Source of the DNA: an uncultured Bacteroidota bacterium
GTDB taxonomy: Bacteria > Bacteroidota > Bacteroidia > Flavobacteriales > Flavobacteriaceae
Direction: 5' to 3'
Assembly: GCA_902516925.1 (NCBI GenBank)
Contig: CABYAF010000004.1
Location: 1-64,000, forward strand
Length of the DNA stretch: 64,000 nucleotides
The position numbers and the translations under genes were made by a program. The notes beneath the pieces were generated by a model. It saw nothing but the letters and a program-made list of their open reading frames with translations, had not been told where the DNA came from and ran no database searches. This document shows, in pieces, positions 50,407-60,929 of the stretch (positions are counted from its first letter, which is position 1; each line of letters begins with the position of its first letter).

Positions 50407-53228
50407 TAATTATATTCTTTTGAAAGGTATTCTGCTGTATACCCTTTGTTGTTTCTAATAATATCTATTGGACTACCACTATCAATAAGTTTTCCACCAT
50501 TTTTGCCCCCTTCAGGACCTATATCAATGATATGATCAACTTGTTTAATAACATCTAAATTATGTTCAATTATAATTATTGTATTACCCTTATCAACAAG
50601 TTGGTTTAGGACATTTAATAATATTCTAATATCTTCAAAGTGTAACCCTGTGGTTGGTTCATCAAGTATATATAGAGTCCTTCCAGTATCTTTTTTTGAT
50701 AGCTCACTTGCTAATTTAATCCTTTGTGATTCACCGCCGGACAGAGTAGTAGAAGATTGTCCTAGTGTAATATAGCCTAGTCCAACACTTTCAATTGCCT
50801 TAAGCTTATTATAAATTTTTGGAATGGATGAAAAAAATTCTAGAGATCTAGAGACACTCATGTCTAATACATCTGAAATGGATTTACCTTTATACCTAAC
50901 CTCAAGAGTCTCTCTATTAAATCTTTTACCATTACATACTTCACATTCAACAAACACATCTGGTAGAAAGTTCATTTCTATTAATTTCATTCCACCTCCC
51001 TTACAATTTTCACATCTACCGCCAGAAACATTAAAGCTGAATCTTCCGGGCTTATAACCTCTAATTTTTGATTCTATAGTATCAGAAAAAATTTTTCTAA
51101 TTTCACTGTATACACCTGTATAAGTGGCAGGATTGCTTCTTGGAGTTCTCCCAATTTGTTGCTGATTAACTTCTACTACTTTATCAATATTTTCAATTCC
51201 ATCTATTTTTACAAATTCTAAAGGTGATTTAACCGAATTGTATATTTTGGAGTTTAGAATTGGATATAGAGTCTCATTAATTAGAGTAGACTTTCCACTT
51301 CCTGATACACCGGTAACAGCTATCATTTTTCCTAAAGGGAATTCAACATCTATTTTTTTTAAATTATTCCCTCTACACCCATATAATTTTAAGGATTTTC
51401 CATTTCCTGACCTTATTTTTTTTGGAATTTTAATTTGCTTAGTTTCATTTAAATAGTCTGCTGTAATTGTTTTTGCTTTTTTAATATTTTTAGGAGTCCC
51501 CTCGTATATCAATTCACCACCATTAACTCCTGCAAACGGACCTAAATCAATTATATGATCAGAGCTCATGATCATTTCTTTATCATGTTCAACAACAATG
51601 ACAGAATTTCCAGAGTCTCTAAGTTTTTTTAAAGAGTCAATTAATTTTAAATTATCTTTTTGATGCAATCCAATACTAGGCTCATCTAATATATAAAGAA
51701 CTCCGACTAATTGGGAGCCAACTTGAGTTGCAAGTCTAACTCTCTGAGCCTCTCCTCCTGATAATGATCTTGATGATCTTGAAAGAGTTAGGTATTCGAG
51801 ACCTACATCAATTAAGAACTGTATTCTAATTAATATTTCTTTAGTTATCTCTTCAGAAATCCTTATCTCCTTATTAGATAACTTAGTGTTTAATTTTTCG
51901 AACCAACTTTTCAACTCTGAAAGATCCATCTCACTCAGTTGAAAAATATTCTTACCATTAATTTTAAATGATCTTGACTCAATCTTTAGCCTGCTTCCTT
52001 CACATGATTTACATTTTTTAATATCTACATATTGAAGAGCCCAACGTCTCAAATTTTTTGATTCATTATTATTTAATTGATCTTTAATAAAAGATTCAAT
52101 TCCCATATAGTCAATTTCATAATCTCTTTTTACTCCTAAATCTTTTGAATTAATAGTAAAACTTTTTTTCCCACCATTTAGAATAAACTCAATAGCATCT
52201 TTAGGAACTTTTTTAATTGGATCGCTAAGTGAGAAATTATAATATTTTGAGATTAGCTCTACTTGTCTATGAATCCATGAGTTGTCTTTTTTACCAATAG
52301 GTGCAATTCCTCCATTATTGATTGATATTGAATCATCGGGAATCAATTTTTTTATATTTATTTCATACTCAGTTCCTAAGCCATTACAAGATTCACACAT
52401 TCCTTTAGGTGAATTAAAAGAGAATGTATTGGGCTCAGGTTTAGGATATGAAATACCTGATTCAGGACACATTAAATTTCTACTGAAATATTCCGGTTTT
52501 CCTGAGTCTGAGTCTAAAATAAAGATTGTGTCATTTCCATACTTCATGGCTATTTTTATTGACTCCGAGAGAATCCTTTTAGATTCAAAATCGTCTTTTA
52601 CAGATAGATTATCAACAACCAAACTGATATCGTGAGTTTTATACCTATCAAGCTTCATACCTCTCTTGATATCAAGTATATCTCCATCTACTATAACTTT
52701 TGAAAATCCTTGTTTAGTAAAATTTTCAAATAAGTCTCTATAATGCCCTTTTCTAGATCGTATAATTGGAGCTAGAACTATGATTCTTTGATTTAAAAAT
52801 TTTTCACAAATTAATTTTATAATTTCCTCATCAGTATTTTTTACCATTTTTAAATTAGACTTGTGGCTATATGCTACTCCTATTCTTGCATATAATAGTC
52901 TAATAAAATCATATATATCAGTTACTGTACCAACTGTTGATCTAGGATTTTTACTTGTTGTTTTTTGTTCAATTGCAATAACAGGAGAGAGTCCCTCAAT
53001 TTTTTCCACATCAGGTCTTTCATAGTTTCCAACAAATTGTCTTATGTATGCAGAAAAGGTCTCCATATATCTTCTCTGACCCTCTGCATGAATTGTGTCA
53101 AATGCAAGAGAAGATTTTCCACTTCCAGATAAACCTGTTATAACAACAAGTTTCTCTCTAGGAATCTTTAAATCAAGATTTTTGAGATTATGAACTTTAG
53201 CACCTTCAATTTGAATTGTGTTATCCAA
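50406..53228 (-). CDS. uvrA: Excinuclease ABC subunit A
   Basis: [61 protein letters not shown], two ABC domains, zinc-finger CxxC pairs. Confidence 0.98.
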   Translation of the reverse strand: MDNTIQIEGAKVHNLKNLDLKIPREKLVVITGLSGSGKSSLAFDTIHAEGQRRYMETFSAYIRQFVGNYERPDVEKIEGLSPVIAIEQKTTSKNPRSTVGTVTDIYDFIRLLYARIGVAYSHKSNLKMVKNTDEEIIKLICEKFLNQRIIVLAPIIRSRKGHYRDLFENFTKQGFSKVIVDGDILDIKRGMKLDRYKTHDISLVVDNLSVKDDFESKRILSESIKIAMKYGNDTIFILDSDSGKPEYFSRNLMCPESGISYPKPEPNTFSFNSPKGMCESCNGLGTEYEINIKKLIPDDSISINNGGIAPIGKKDNSWIHRQVELISKYYNFSLSDPIKKVPKDAIEFILNGGKKSFTINSKDLGVKRDYEIDYMGIESFIKDQLNNNESKNLRRWALQYVDIKKCKSCEGSRLKIESRSFKINGKNIFQLSEMDLSELKSWFEKLNTKLSNKEIRISEEITKEILIRIQFLIDVGLEYLTLSRSSRSLSGGEAQRVRLATQVGSQLVGVLYILDEPSIGLHQKDNLKLIDSLKKLRDSGNSVIVVEHDKEMIMSSDHIIDLGPFAGVNGGELIYEGTPKNIKKAKTITADYLNETKQIKIPKKIRSGNGKSLKLYGCRGNNLKKIDVEFPLGKMIAVTGVSGSGKSTLINETLYPILNSKIYNSVKSPLEFVKIDGIENIDKVVEVNQQQIGRTPRSNPATYTGVYSEIRKIFSDTIESKIRGYKPGRFSFNVSGGRCENCKGGGMKLIEMNFLPDVFVECEVCNGKRFNRETLEVRYKGKSISDVLDMSVSRSLEFFSSIPKIYNKLKAIESVGLGYITLGQSSTTLSGGESQRIKLASELSKKDTGRTLYILDEPTTGLHFEDIRILLNVLNQLVDKGNTIIIIEHNLDVIKQVDHIIDIGPEGGKNGGKLIDSGSPIDIIRNNKGYTAEYLSKEYN

Positions 53229-53237
53229 TTAAATGAT

Positions 53238-54926
53238 CTATTTTAAAATTTCACCATAGTCGTCACCTCTATAGTCAGCTCCAGTTGAAACCTTTCCTTT
53301 TCCATCAATTAATATTGCATCAACTGCACCTATAGATGATCTTGCAGACATTCCACCTGTATCAACTTCAATTGGCAATGATATTATATAATAACTTTTA
53401 GATTTTAGAATTGAGTCTTTCTCTTTATCCACAATACCCTCTTCAAAAATTACAACATCTGGTAACCACTGATGGTGAAACCTTGCTGCATTAACAGCCT
53501 CTTGGACACTCATATCAAATTCATAGACATTGAGTATCGTTTGAAGCACAGAAGTTATTATTGTTGAGCCACCAGGTGTTCCAACTATCAAGGATGGCTT
53601 ATTATTCTTAAGGATAATCGATGGGGTCATTGAGCTTAGCATTCTTTTACCAGGTTGAATAGAGTTTGCTTCACTCCCAATCAATCCATAAAAATTAGGA
53701 TGCCCTGGCTTAGAACTAAAATCATCCATTTCATTGTTTAAGAAAAACCCACCTTCTTCAACGAATACTTTAGAGCCATAGCTATTATTTAAAGTAGTAG
53801 TAACAGAAACAGAATTCCCATATTTGTCTATAATTGAGTAATGAGTAGTTTCATCACTTTCTTGAACAATAATATTTCCATATTTTACCTCAGAAGACGG
53901 AGTTGCTTTATCCCATGAAAAATTCTTCATTCTATCTATTACATAATTTTTATCCATTAATTCATAAACTGGGAGACTCATATAATCTGGATCACCCATA
54001 AAATGGCTTCTGTCTGCATATGCTCTTCTTTCGGCCTCAACTAAAACTTGAATTGTTTTAACTGAGTTATGTCCAAAACTTTTTATATCATAATCTTCAA
54101 TCACTTTAAGCATTTGACCAAGTAGAATTCCACCACTAGAAGGAAGAGACATTGATATTATTTCTAAGTCTTTGTATTTAAATTTAACAGGATCACGCCA
54201 AACAGATTCATAGTTTTGAAGATCATTTAAAGTCATTATACCTCCACTTTTATTAACTGAGTTAACAATCATTTCACCTATTTCTCCTCCATAAAAAACT
54301 TCTGGTCCAAATTCTGAAATCTTGTAGAGTGTCTCAGCAAACTTTATGTTTTTGATTGTATCACCTTCATAATATTTTTTTGAATAAAGTGATTCTTCTC
54401 CATTAACTTTTATGAAATCTTCTAATTTACCACTTAATGAATTTGATTGTTTTTGAGTAACTACAAAACCATTGTTAGCTAGATCAATAGCTGGTTTAAA
54501 TAAATCTTCAATTGGTAATGATCCAAACTTAGCATGTATTTGATAGATTGCAGAGATTGATCCAGGGACTCCAACAGCTGCCCCCCCGAGTGTACTCATA
54601 TCAGGTATAACATCTCCATTATCATCAAGGTACATATCTTTATATGCATTTCCTGGAGCCATCTCTCTAAAGTCTAGAGAGCCACTAGATCCATCTTTGT
54701 CATGATAAACAAAGAATCCACCTCCACCAATGTTACCAGCTGTAGGATGAACAACTGCTAGAGCAAGGTGAGTTGCTATCATTGCGTCATATGCATTACC
54801 ACCATTCTTCATAATCTCAAGTCCAATCTGAGTTGCTTCTTTTCTTGCTGATACAACAGCTGGCTCATAAATATCACTACAGCTAAAAAGGAAAAAAGAT
54901 GAGAGAATTAGAATAATATTTTTCAT
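53238..54926 (-). CDS. ggt: Gamma-glutamyltransferase lipoprotein
   Basis: GGNAYDAMIATHLALAVVHPTAGNIGGGGFFVYHD, DETTHYSIIDKYGNSVSVTTTLNNSYGSKV, TPGGSTIITSVLQTILNV. Confidence 0.94.
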   Translation of the reverse strand: MKNIILILSSFFLFSCSDIYEPAVVSARKEATQIGLEIMKNGGNAYDAMIATHLALAVVHPTAGNIGGGGFFVYHDKDGSSGSLDFREMAPGNAYKDMYLDDNGDVIPDMSTLGGAAVGVPGSISAIYQIHAKFGSLPIEDLFKPAIDLANNGFVVTQKQSNSLSGKLEDFIKVNGEESLYSKKYYEGDTIKNIKFAETLYKISEFGPEVFYGGEIGEMIVNSVNKSGGIMTLNDLQNYESVWRDPVKFKYKDLEIISMSLPSSGGILLGQMLKVIEDYDIKSFGHNSVKTIQVLVEAERRAYADRSHFMGDPDYMSLPVYELMDKNYVIDRMKNFSWDKATPSSEVKYGNIIVQESDETTHYSIIDKYGNSVSVTTTLNNSYGSKVFVEEGGFFLNNEMDDFSSKPGHPNFYGLIGSEANSIQPGKRMLSSMTPSIILKNNKPSLIVGTPGGSTIITSVLQTILNVYEFDMSVQEAVNAARFHHQWLPDVVIFEEGIVDKEKDSILKSKSYYIISLPIEVDTGGMSARSSIGAVDAILIDGKGKVSTGADYRGDDYGEILK

Positions 54927-54970
54927 AATAAAATTTCGTGTAATTTACAATTTATATATTTACATTTCAT

Positions 54971-56359
54971 ATGACTTTAATAAAAAATATATCAGGATTT
55001 AGAGGAACAATAGGGGGTAATAATCTTGAGAATTTAACACCTATTGATATTGTGACATCTATCTCAGCATTTTCTAGATTAATCAAGGAAAATAATCCCG
55101 ATTCATCTAGTTTGACAGTAATGACAGGAAGAGATGGAAGAAAGTCAGGAAAAATGATTCAGTCAATAGTTAATTCTACATTTAACTCTATGGGAATCAA
55201 TGTTATAGATGCTGGTTTATCAACAACTCCTACTATATGTTGGGGAGTTTTAAATAATGATTCTGTAGGTGGATTAATGATAACAGCGAGTCATAATCCT
55301 GAAGAATATAATGGTCTAAAATTTTTTAACTCTGATGGTGAATTTTTATCAAAAGAAGATGTATCTAAATTAATCGAATACTCAGAATCTAAAAATCATA
55401 TTTTCTCTTCGAATAATTCTCTAGGAAATATTGCTGAATACGACAGCCTTATAGACGATCATGTAGATGCAATTTTAAATTTAGACATATTGCCAGTAGA
55501 AGAAATTAAAGTCCTTAAACTAACTGTTAGTGCAGACGCAATTAATTCAGGAGGTTCAATAGCTATTCCTAAGCTACTGGATAGACTTAACATTAAATAC
55601 AATATTATAAATTCAGAAATAGAAGGAATATTTAATCATACACCTGAACCTTTAGCTGAAAACTTAACTGATTTATCTAAGTCAATTCAAGTGAACAAAT
55701 CTGACTTTGGGATTGCAGTTGATCCAGATGTTGATAGGCTTGTTTTTTTTGATGAAAATGGGGAAATCTTGGGTGAAGAATACACTCAAGTATTCTGTTC
55801 AGATTTTGTCTTATCAAAGAACAAAGGTGATACAGTCTCAACCTTATCATCTTCAAATGCACTCAAAGATTTAACTGTTTCTTATGGTCAAAAGTATTAC
55901 TCTACTCCAGTTGGAGAAATGAATGTTGTTAAAAAAATGAAAGAGGTTAATTCTATTGTAGGGGGTGAGGGAGGAGGAGGTATAATATATCCTGAATTAC
56001 ATTATGGAAGAGATGCTTTAGTTGGTATTGCGCTTTTTCTTGGTCTATTAGTTGATAAGAAATGTAAAGTATCAGAATTAAAAAGTCAATACTCTACGTA
56101 CTATATGAAGAAAATTAAAATCACTCTAAAAGATTCAAACTTAATTGATAGGACCTTTAATATGATAACTGAAAATTACTCAGAGCTATCTCCTAATACA
56201 GAGGATGGAGTTAGAATTGATTTTGATGATGCTTGGGTTCATATGCGTAAATCAAATACAGAACCGATTATTAGAATTTTTGCGGAAGCAAATTCTCAGG
56301 ATATTGCTAACAAGTATGCTTTTAAAATTGAAAAAGAGATAAATTCAATTAGTTTTTAA
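54971..56359 (+). CDS. glmM: Phosphoglucosamine mutase-type alpha-D-phosphohexomutase
   Basis: SGFRGTIGG, GRDGRKSG, GLMITASHNPEEYNGLKFF, DPDVDRLVFFDENG, GGEGGGGIIYPELHYGRDAL, RKSNTEPIIRIFAEA. Confidence 0.88.
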   Translation: MTLIKNISGFRGTIGGNNLENLTPIDIVTSISAFSRLIKENNPDSSSLTVMTGRDGRKSGKMIQSIVNSTFNSMGINVIDAGLSTTPTICWGVLNNDSVGGLMITASHNPEEYNGLKFFNSDGEFLSKEDVSKLIEYSESKNHIFSSNNSLGNIAEYDSLIDDHVDAILNLDILPVEEIKVLKLTVSADAINSGGSIAIPKLLDRLNIKYNIINSEIEGIFNHTPEPLAENLTDLSKSIQVNKSDFGIAVDPDVDRLVFFDENGEILGEEYTQVFCSDFVLSKNKGDTVSTLSSSNALKDLTVSYGQKYYSTPVGEMNVVKKMKEVNSIVGGEGGGGIIYPELHYGRDALVGIALFLGLLVDKKCKVSELKSQYSTYYMKKIKITLKDSNLIDRTFNMITENYSELSPNTEDGVRIDFDDAWVHMRKSNTEPIIRIFAEANSQDIANKYAFKIEKEINSISF

Positions 56360-57211
56360 GTGCTTAAACCTATTATGAGTCCAAAAATATTGAGATGGGT
56401 CTCTGTATATCTGATTTTCTAATAGCCTTAAAAACTGGTCTGTAATACTGTAATTAGTATCATTATCATCAATAATCTCTATAAATTTAGTTTTATAGTG
56501 TCCTCTTTTAGTCCTTTTTATATCTGCAAATACAACTGACAAGTCATAATCTTTAGAAAATCTCTCAGCACCAGTAAAAATTGGTACTTTGTGCCCTAGA
56601 AAATAGTTAATGTAAGATTTACCAACTTTTCTAGGAGACTGATCTGCTGCAAATCCAAATAAGTAATATTTTTCAGGATTAAGATTTGACATAAAATCTT
56701 TCACTTTATACCTTGATATTAAATAAGCTTTGTGCTTTCGTCTAATCTTTTCAAATAATCTATTAAAGTATTTATTAGTCATAGGTGTAAAAATGCCATA
56801 TCCGTTGCCTTTAACATTATATCCAATAGATAGTAACCACTCAAAGTTTGAATAATGTCCACATATCAAAATAATATTCTTTTTCTTTTTTTGAATACCT
56901 TCTATTAATTCAATATTTTCATAATTATAGCGGGATCTCATTTGATTCTCACTCATTCCAAATGCTTTAATACTCTCAATAGTTATATCAGCAAAATGCT
57001 TATAAAACTCTCTTTCTATTCTATAAATATCTATAAATGACTTTTTTGGGAACACTAGTCTCAAATTACTCCTAACCATTTTTAGTCTATACTTAAATAT
57101 TTTATGGAGTAGATATGATAAAAAATCAGAAATAATGTATACGACTTTAAAGGGGAGTATCGATATAAATCTAATTATGGGATATAAAATTAAAAATGTA
57201 AGTAATTGCAA
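56345..57211 (-). CDS. LpxL/HtrB-like lysophospholipid acyltransferase
   Basis: ILICGHYSNFEWLLSIGYNVKGNGYGIFTPMTNKYFNRLFEKIRRKHKAYLIS (HX4E), FAADQSPRK; TTG start. Confidence 0.9.
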   Translation of the reverse strand: MQLLTFLILYPIIRFISILPFKVVYIISDFLSYLLHKIFKYRLKMVRSNLRLVFPKKSFIDIYRIEREFYKHFADITIESIKAFGMSENQMRSRYNYENIELIEGIQKKKKNIILICGHYSNFEWLLSIGYNVKGNGYGIFTPMTNKYFNRLFEKIRRKHKAYLISRYKVKDFMSNLNPEKYYLFGFAADQSPRKVGKSYINYFLGHKVPIFTGAERFSKDYDLSVVFADIKRTKRGHYKTKFIEIIDDNDTNYSITDQFLRLLENQIYRDPSQYFWTHNRFKHLKTN

Positions 57212-57258
57212 TTATCAATTATTTAATGATAATTCAAATTTAAACAATTTGAGTTGAT

Positions 57259-58386
57259 TTAATCAACCTTGAGCATAGCGGAAATTCTAGCTTCAAGATC
57301 TTGACCTCTAAGGTTTTTACCCATTACAAGGCCATCTTTATTTAAAAGGTAGGATTGAGGTATTGCTCTTATGCTATATCTTCTAGCAATAGGATCATTC
57401 CAAAAATTAAGGTTTGAAACTTGGATCCATGGTAAGTTGTCATCAATGACAGCTTGTTCCCATTGTTCTTTTGTTCTATCTAATGAAACACCAATTATAT
57501 TAAAGCCTTCTTTGTTATATTTCTTGTACAATCTTACAAGGTTGGGATTTTCAACTCTACATGGTCTACACCAAGCTGCCCAGAAGTCAACAAGTGTTAC
57601 TTTATTTTTTTTAAGCTCTGCACTAAGTGTAACATTAGAACCATCAATGCTTGGAGCAGTGAAATCTGGAGCTATTTCACCAAGTTCAATTGGATCTTCA
57701 AATTGGCTCAATAGATCAGCTATATTTTTACCTACATCACTAACTTTAATTCGATTGGAGAAACTCTCATAAACATCTATAATGCTATCTTTATTAACCT
57801 TGTTTTCAATCATAAAAACTTCAAGCAATAAAGCCGACATATATGAATCTAAATTATCAACAATAAAATCCCACTCGTACAACATAACCTCACGTTCCTT
57901 TGAATTGTACTCTTTTTCTAATTCCATAGCAGTAGTTACATCACCAGTCATTATAGCATCTTGAGCTTCGTAAGATATGTTATTCATATCATCAACAAGA
58001 AACTTTGTCTCAGATTTATATTTAATAAAGTCATCATTTGATTTAGTACCGTAGACCTTGGACTTGGATATGCTATCCTTAAATAAATCTGCCTTAATAT
58101 CTCCGTTTTCTAGAATCGCTAGAACATAACCATTGACTCCCTCAACCTGAATATAGCTAATTTGAGGTGTAGATGATATACCTTGAAATTTAAAGCTATT
58201 TGATTGAACAGTTGTAGAATCCTTAATATAAGGTTGGTTGTTTTGATCTGCTTGTAATACATATATTTTTGTACCATCAGCTACATCAGCTTTACCAATT
58301 AGTTCAAACTTGTTTTCCTGACTACCACATGAGCTTAGAAGAACTAGTAACGATAAACTAATAAACCTTATCAATAATTTTTTCAC
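57259..58386 (-). CDS. TlpA family thioredoxin lipoprotein with DUF4369-like N-terminus
   Basis: Lipobox LLSSCGSQ; DGTKIYVLQADQNNQPYIKDSTTV; DFTAPSIDGSNVTLSAELKKNKVTLVDFWAAWCRPCRVENPNLV (WCRPC); GTG start. Confidence 0.92.
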   Translation of the reverse strand: MKKLLIRFISLSLLVLLSSCGSQENKFELIGKADVADGTKIYVLQADQNNQPYIKDSTTVQSNSFKFQGISSTPQISYIQVEGVNGYVLAILENGDIKADLFKDSISKSKVYGTKSNDDFIKYKSETKFLVDDMNNISYEAQDAIMTGDVTTAMELEKEYNSKEREVMLYEWDFIVDNLDSYMSALLLEVFMIENKVNKDSIIDVYESFSNRIKVSDVGKNIADLLSQFEDPIELGEIAPDFTAPSIDGSNVTLSAELKKNKVTLVDFWAAWCRPCRVENPNLVRLYKKYNKEGFNIIGVSLDRTKEQWEQAVIDDNLPWIQVSNLNFWNDPIARRYSIRAIPQSYLLNKDGLVMGKNLRGQDLEARISAMLKVD

Positions 58387-58390
58387 ACAA

Positions 58391-58398
58391 CAAATTTA
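58391..58398 (-). promoter_or_regulatory. Putative -7 box (TAAATTTG) for the TlpA-like gene
   Basis: Exact TAnnTTTG on minus strand 4 nt before the GTG start at 58386. Confidence 0.4.
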
Positions 58399-58443
58399 GT
58401 TTTTTATATTTAATATCTTTAGTTAACTTTTTGTTAAGGGTAA

Positions 58444-59832
58444 ATGACAACAAACTCTATAATTGGCTTATTTAAAAAAATACTAGATAATGACTTAATC
58501 ATAAGTGGAGAAAATCTTAAGTCAAGGTTTTATCATATTTGGAAAACAGATATTCCGCTTGAGTCAGTTTGCCTTTTAATGCCAAAGACAACTTCTCAAG
58601 TATCTGAAATAATTAAAGTATGTAATGAAAATAACCAAGAAATTGTCATACATGGTGGATTAACTAATCTTGTTGGCTCCACAAAGTCAACTAAAACTCA
58701 AGTAGTTTTATCATTAGAGAAGATGAATAATATAATTGAAGTAGATGAAACTTCTAAGACAATAACATGTGAGTCAGGTGTAATAATAGAAGATTTGATT
58801 AATGCTTGTAATGAAAAAGAATTGCTTCTTCCTTTAAACTTTGGTGCTAGAGGTTCTGCTCAAATAGGAGGAGCTATATCTACAAATGCAGGTGGTTTAA
58901 GAGTGTTTAAATATGGTATGACTCGTAATTTAGTGATGGGGATTGAGGCGGTACTTCCTGATGGAACTATTATTTCATCATTAAAGAAATTAATGAAAGA
59001 TAATTCCGGATACGATTTAAAACAACTCTTTATTGGATCTGAGGGAACACTTGGTATTGTTACTAAAGTGGTACTAAGGTTATACCCGTTACCAAAAACA
59101 AGATACACCTCTCTGGCTGTTACAAATGATTATCAAAAGGTTTTAGATCTTCTAAAAATTCTAGAGGATAAAATTTCAAATAATCTGACTGGGTACGAAC
59201 TTCTATGGAATAGTACATATAAACAAATGGTTAGTGAAAAAACTATCTACAATAAATATCTTCCTGATAAGTTTAAATATTATCTTTTCATAGAGTACAT
59301 GGGTAGAGACTTTGATAACGATTACAACATATTTGAAGAGACTATACTTGATTGCATTGAAAGTAAGCTAATAGATGACGCAGTTATTGGGAAGGATGAG
59401 AAGGAGCAGGTCAATATATGGGGAATAAGAGAAGATGTTGCAGTTTTAGCTGAAGAACGAAAGTTTGATCAGCAATTTGATATCAGCATACCAGTACCAT
59501 TAATTGGTGATGTAATAGCTAAAATTTCAAACGAACTTAAGGAGTGTGGAGGAGTAAAAACAATTTTTCCATTCGGTCATGTAGCTGATGGAAATATTCA
59601 CTTTATAATCGGAAAGGATTCTGAAAGTGAAGAGTTGAAATCACAAATCAATGATATTATATACAATAATACTGAACTTGTAAATGGTTCAATTTCTGCT
59701 GAACATGGTATTGGTTTAGATAAAAAAAGATATTTGATAAAAAGTAGGAGTGAAGATGAAATCAGCCTCATGAGATCAATCAAAAAAACAATTGATCCAA
59801 AAAATATATTAAATCCCGGTAGAGTATTTTGA
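58444..59832 (+). CDS. FAD-linked oxidase (glycolate oxidase / D-2-hydroxyglutarate dehydrogenase-like)
   Basis: VCLLMPKTTSQVSEIIKVCNEN, IHGGLTNLVGSTKS, GGAISTNAGGLRVFKYGMTRNLVMGIEAVLPDG, FPFGHVADGNIHF, GSISAEHGIGLDKKRYL. Confidence 0.92.
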   Translation: MTTNSIIGLFKKILDNDLIISGENLKSRFYHIWKTDIPLESVCLLMPKTTSQVSEIIKVCNENNQEIVIHGGLTNLVGSTKSTKTQVVLSLEKMNNIIEVDETSKTITCESGVIIEDLINACNEKELLLPLNFGARGSAQIGGAISTNAGGLRVFKYGMTRNLVMGIEAVLPDGTIISSLKKLMKDNSGYDLKQLFIGSEGTLGIVTKVVLRLYPLPKTRYTSLAVTNDYQKVLDLLKILEDKISNNLTGYELLWNSTYKQMVSEKTIYNKYLPDKFKYYLFIEYMGRDFDNDYNIFEETILDCIESKLIDDAVIGKDEKEQVNIWGIREDVAVLAEERKFDQQFDISIPVPLIGDVIAKISNELKECGGVKTIFPFGHVADGNIHFIIGKDSESEELKSQINDIIYNNTELVNGSISAEHGIGLDKKRYLIKSRSEDEISLMRSIKKTIDPKNILNPGRVF

Positions 59833-59862
59833 TATAAGGTGTTATCTTTATACTTCTAGGTT

Positions 59863-60927
59863 ATGGCAGGAAATTCATTCGGAAACATATTTAAACTTTC
59901 AACCTTTGGTGAGTCTCATGGTAAGGCATTAGGTGGTATTATTGATGGTTGTCCTGCAGGAGTTGAACTTGACTTTGATACTATAAATAAAGAGTTAAAT
60001 AGAAGGAGGCCAGGTCAATCTGAAATAGTTACTCAGAGAAAAGAGGATGACTCTGTAGAATTTCTCTCAGGTATTTTTGAAGGAAAAACAACTGGGACTC
60101 CAATTGGATTTATTATTGTAAATAAAGATCAAAAGTCTAAGGATTATTCTCATATTCAAAATAGCTATAGACCTTCTCATGCTGATTTTGTTTATGATAA
60201 AAAATATGGTTTTAGAGATTATAGAGGTGGAGGTAGAAGTTCTGCTAGAGAGACTGTTGTTAGAGTAGTAGCAGGATCTATTGCTAAAATGCTATTAAAA
60301 GATGTAAAAATTAATGCTTTTGTATCATCAGTTGGAGAGATTACATACGACTATCAAAACTCTAAAGTTAATTTTAATAAAATCGAAGATTCAATTGTCA
60401 GGTGTCCTGACGAAAAAACATCAGATAAGATGATTAGTTTAATTAAGTCTATCAAGAAGAATGGAGATACTGTAGGAGGAGTGATTTCTTGCATTATTAG
60501 TGGTGTGCCTGTTGGACTGGGAGAGCCAGTGTTTAACAAATTACATGCTGAGCTCGGTAAAGCAATGTTATCAATAAATGCAGTTAAAGGTTTTGAGTTT
60601 GGGAGTGGATTTAAGGGTTCTTCGATGAAAGGGTCTGAGCATAATGACTCCTTTAATGCAGATGGAACAACAAAAACTAATAGATCTGGAGGTATTCAAG
60701 GAGGAATATCAAATGGAATGGATATTTATTTTAATGTTGCATTTAAGCCAGTTTCGACTATTATGAGAGATCAAGATTCAATTGACAACGATGGTAATGA
60801 AGTTAAAGTTAAAGGTAAGGGAAGGCATGACCCATGTGTTGTACCAAGAGCTGTTCCAATAGTTGAGGCTATGTCTGCTCTTGTATTGGCTGATTACCAC
60901 TTATTAAATAGACTTTCAAAAATATAA
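59863..60927 (+). CDS. aroC: Chorismate synthase
   Basis: [96 protein letters not shown]. Confidence 0.98.
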   Translation: MAGNSFGNIFKLSTFGESHGKALGGIIDGCPAGVELDFDTINKELNRRRPGQSEIVTQRKEDDSVEFLSGIFEGKTTGTPIGFIIVNKDQKSKDYSHIQNSYRPSHADFVYDKKYGFRDYRGGGRSSARETVVRVVAGSIAKMLLKDVKINAFVSSVGEITYDYQNSKVNFNKIEDSIVRCPDEKTSDKMISLIKSIKKNGDTVGGVISCIISGVPVGLGEPVFNKLHAELGKAMLSINAVKGFEFGSGFKGSSMKGSEHNDSFNADGTTKTNRSGGIQGGISNGMDIYFNVAFKPVSTIMRDQDSIDNDGNEVKVKGKGRHDPCVVPRAVPIVEAMSALVLADYHLLNRLSKI

Positions 60928-60929
60928 TT

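Noticed and set aside
52282-52635. 117-aa plus-strand ORF antisense to uvrA
   Set aside because: Completely inside uvrA on the opposite strand; explained by codon bias.
57371-57772. 133-aa plus-strand ORF antisense to the TlpA-like gene
   Set aside because: Fully antisense to a CDS with an intact WCRPC thioredoxin motif; no independent support.
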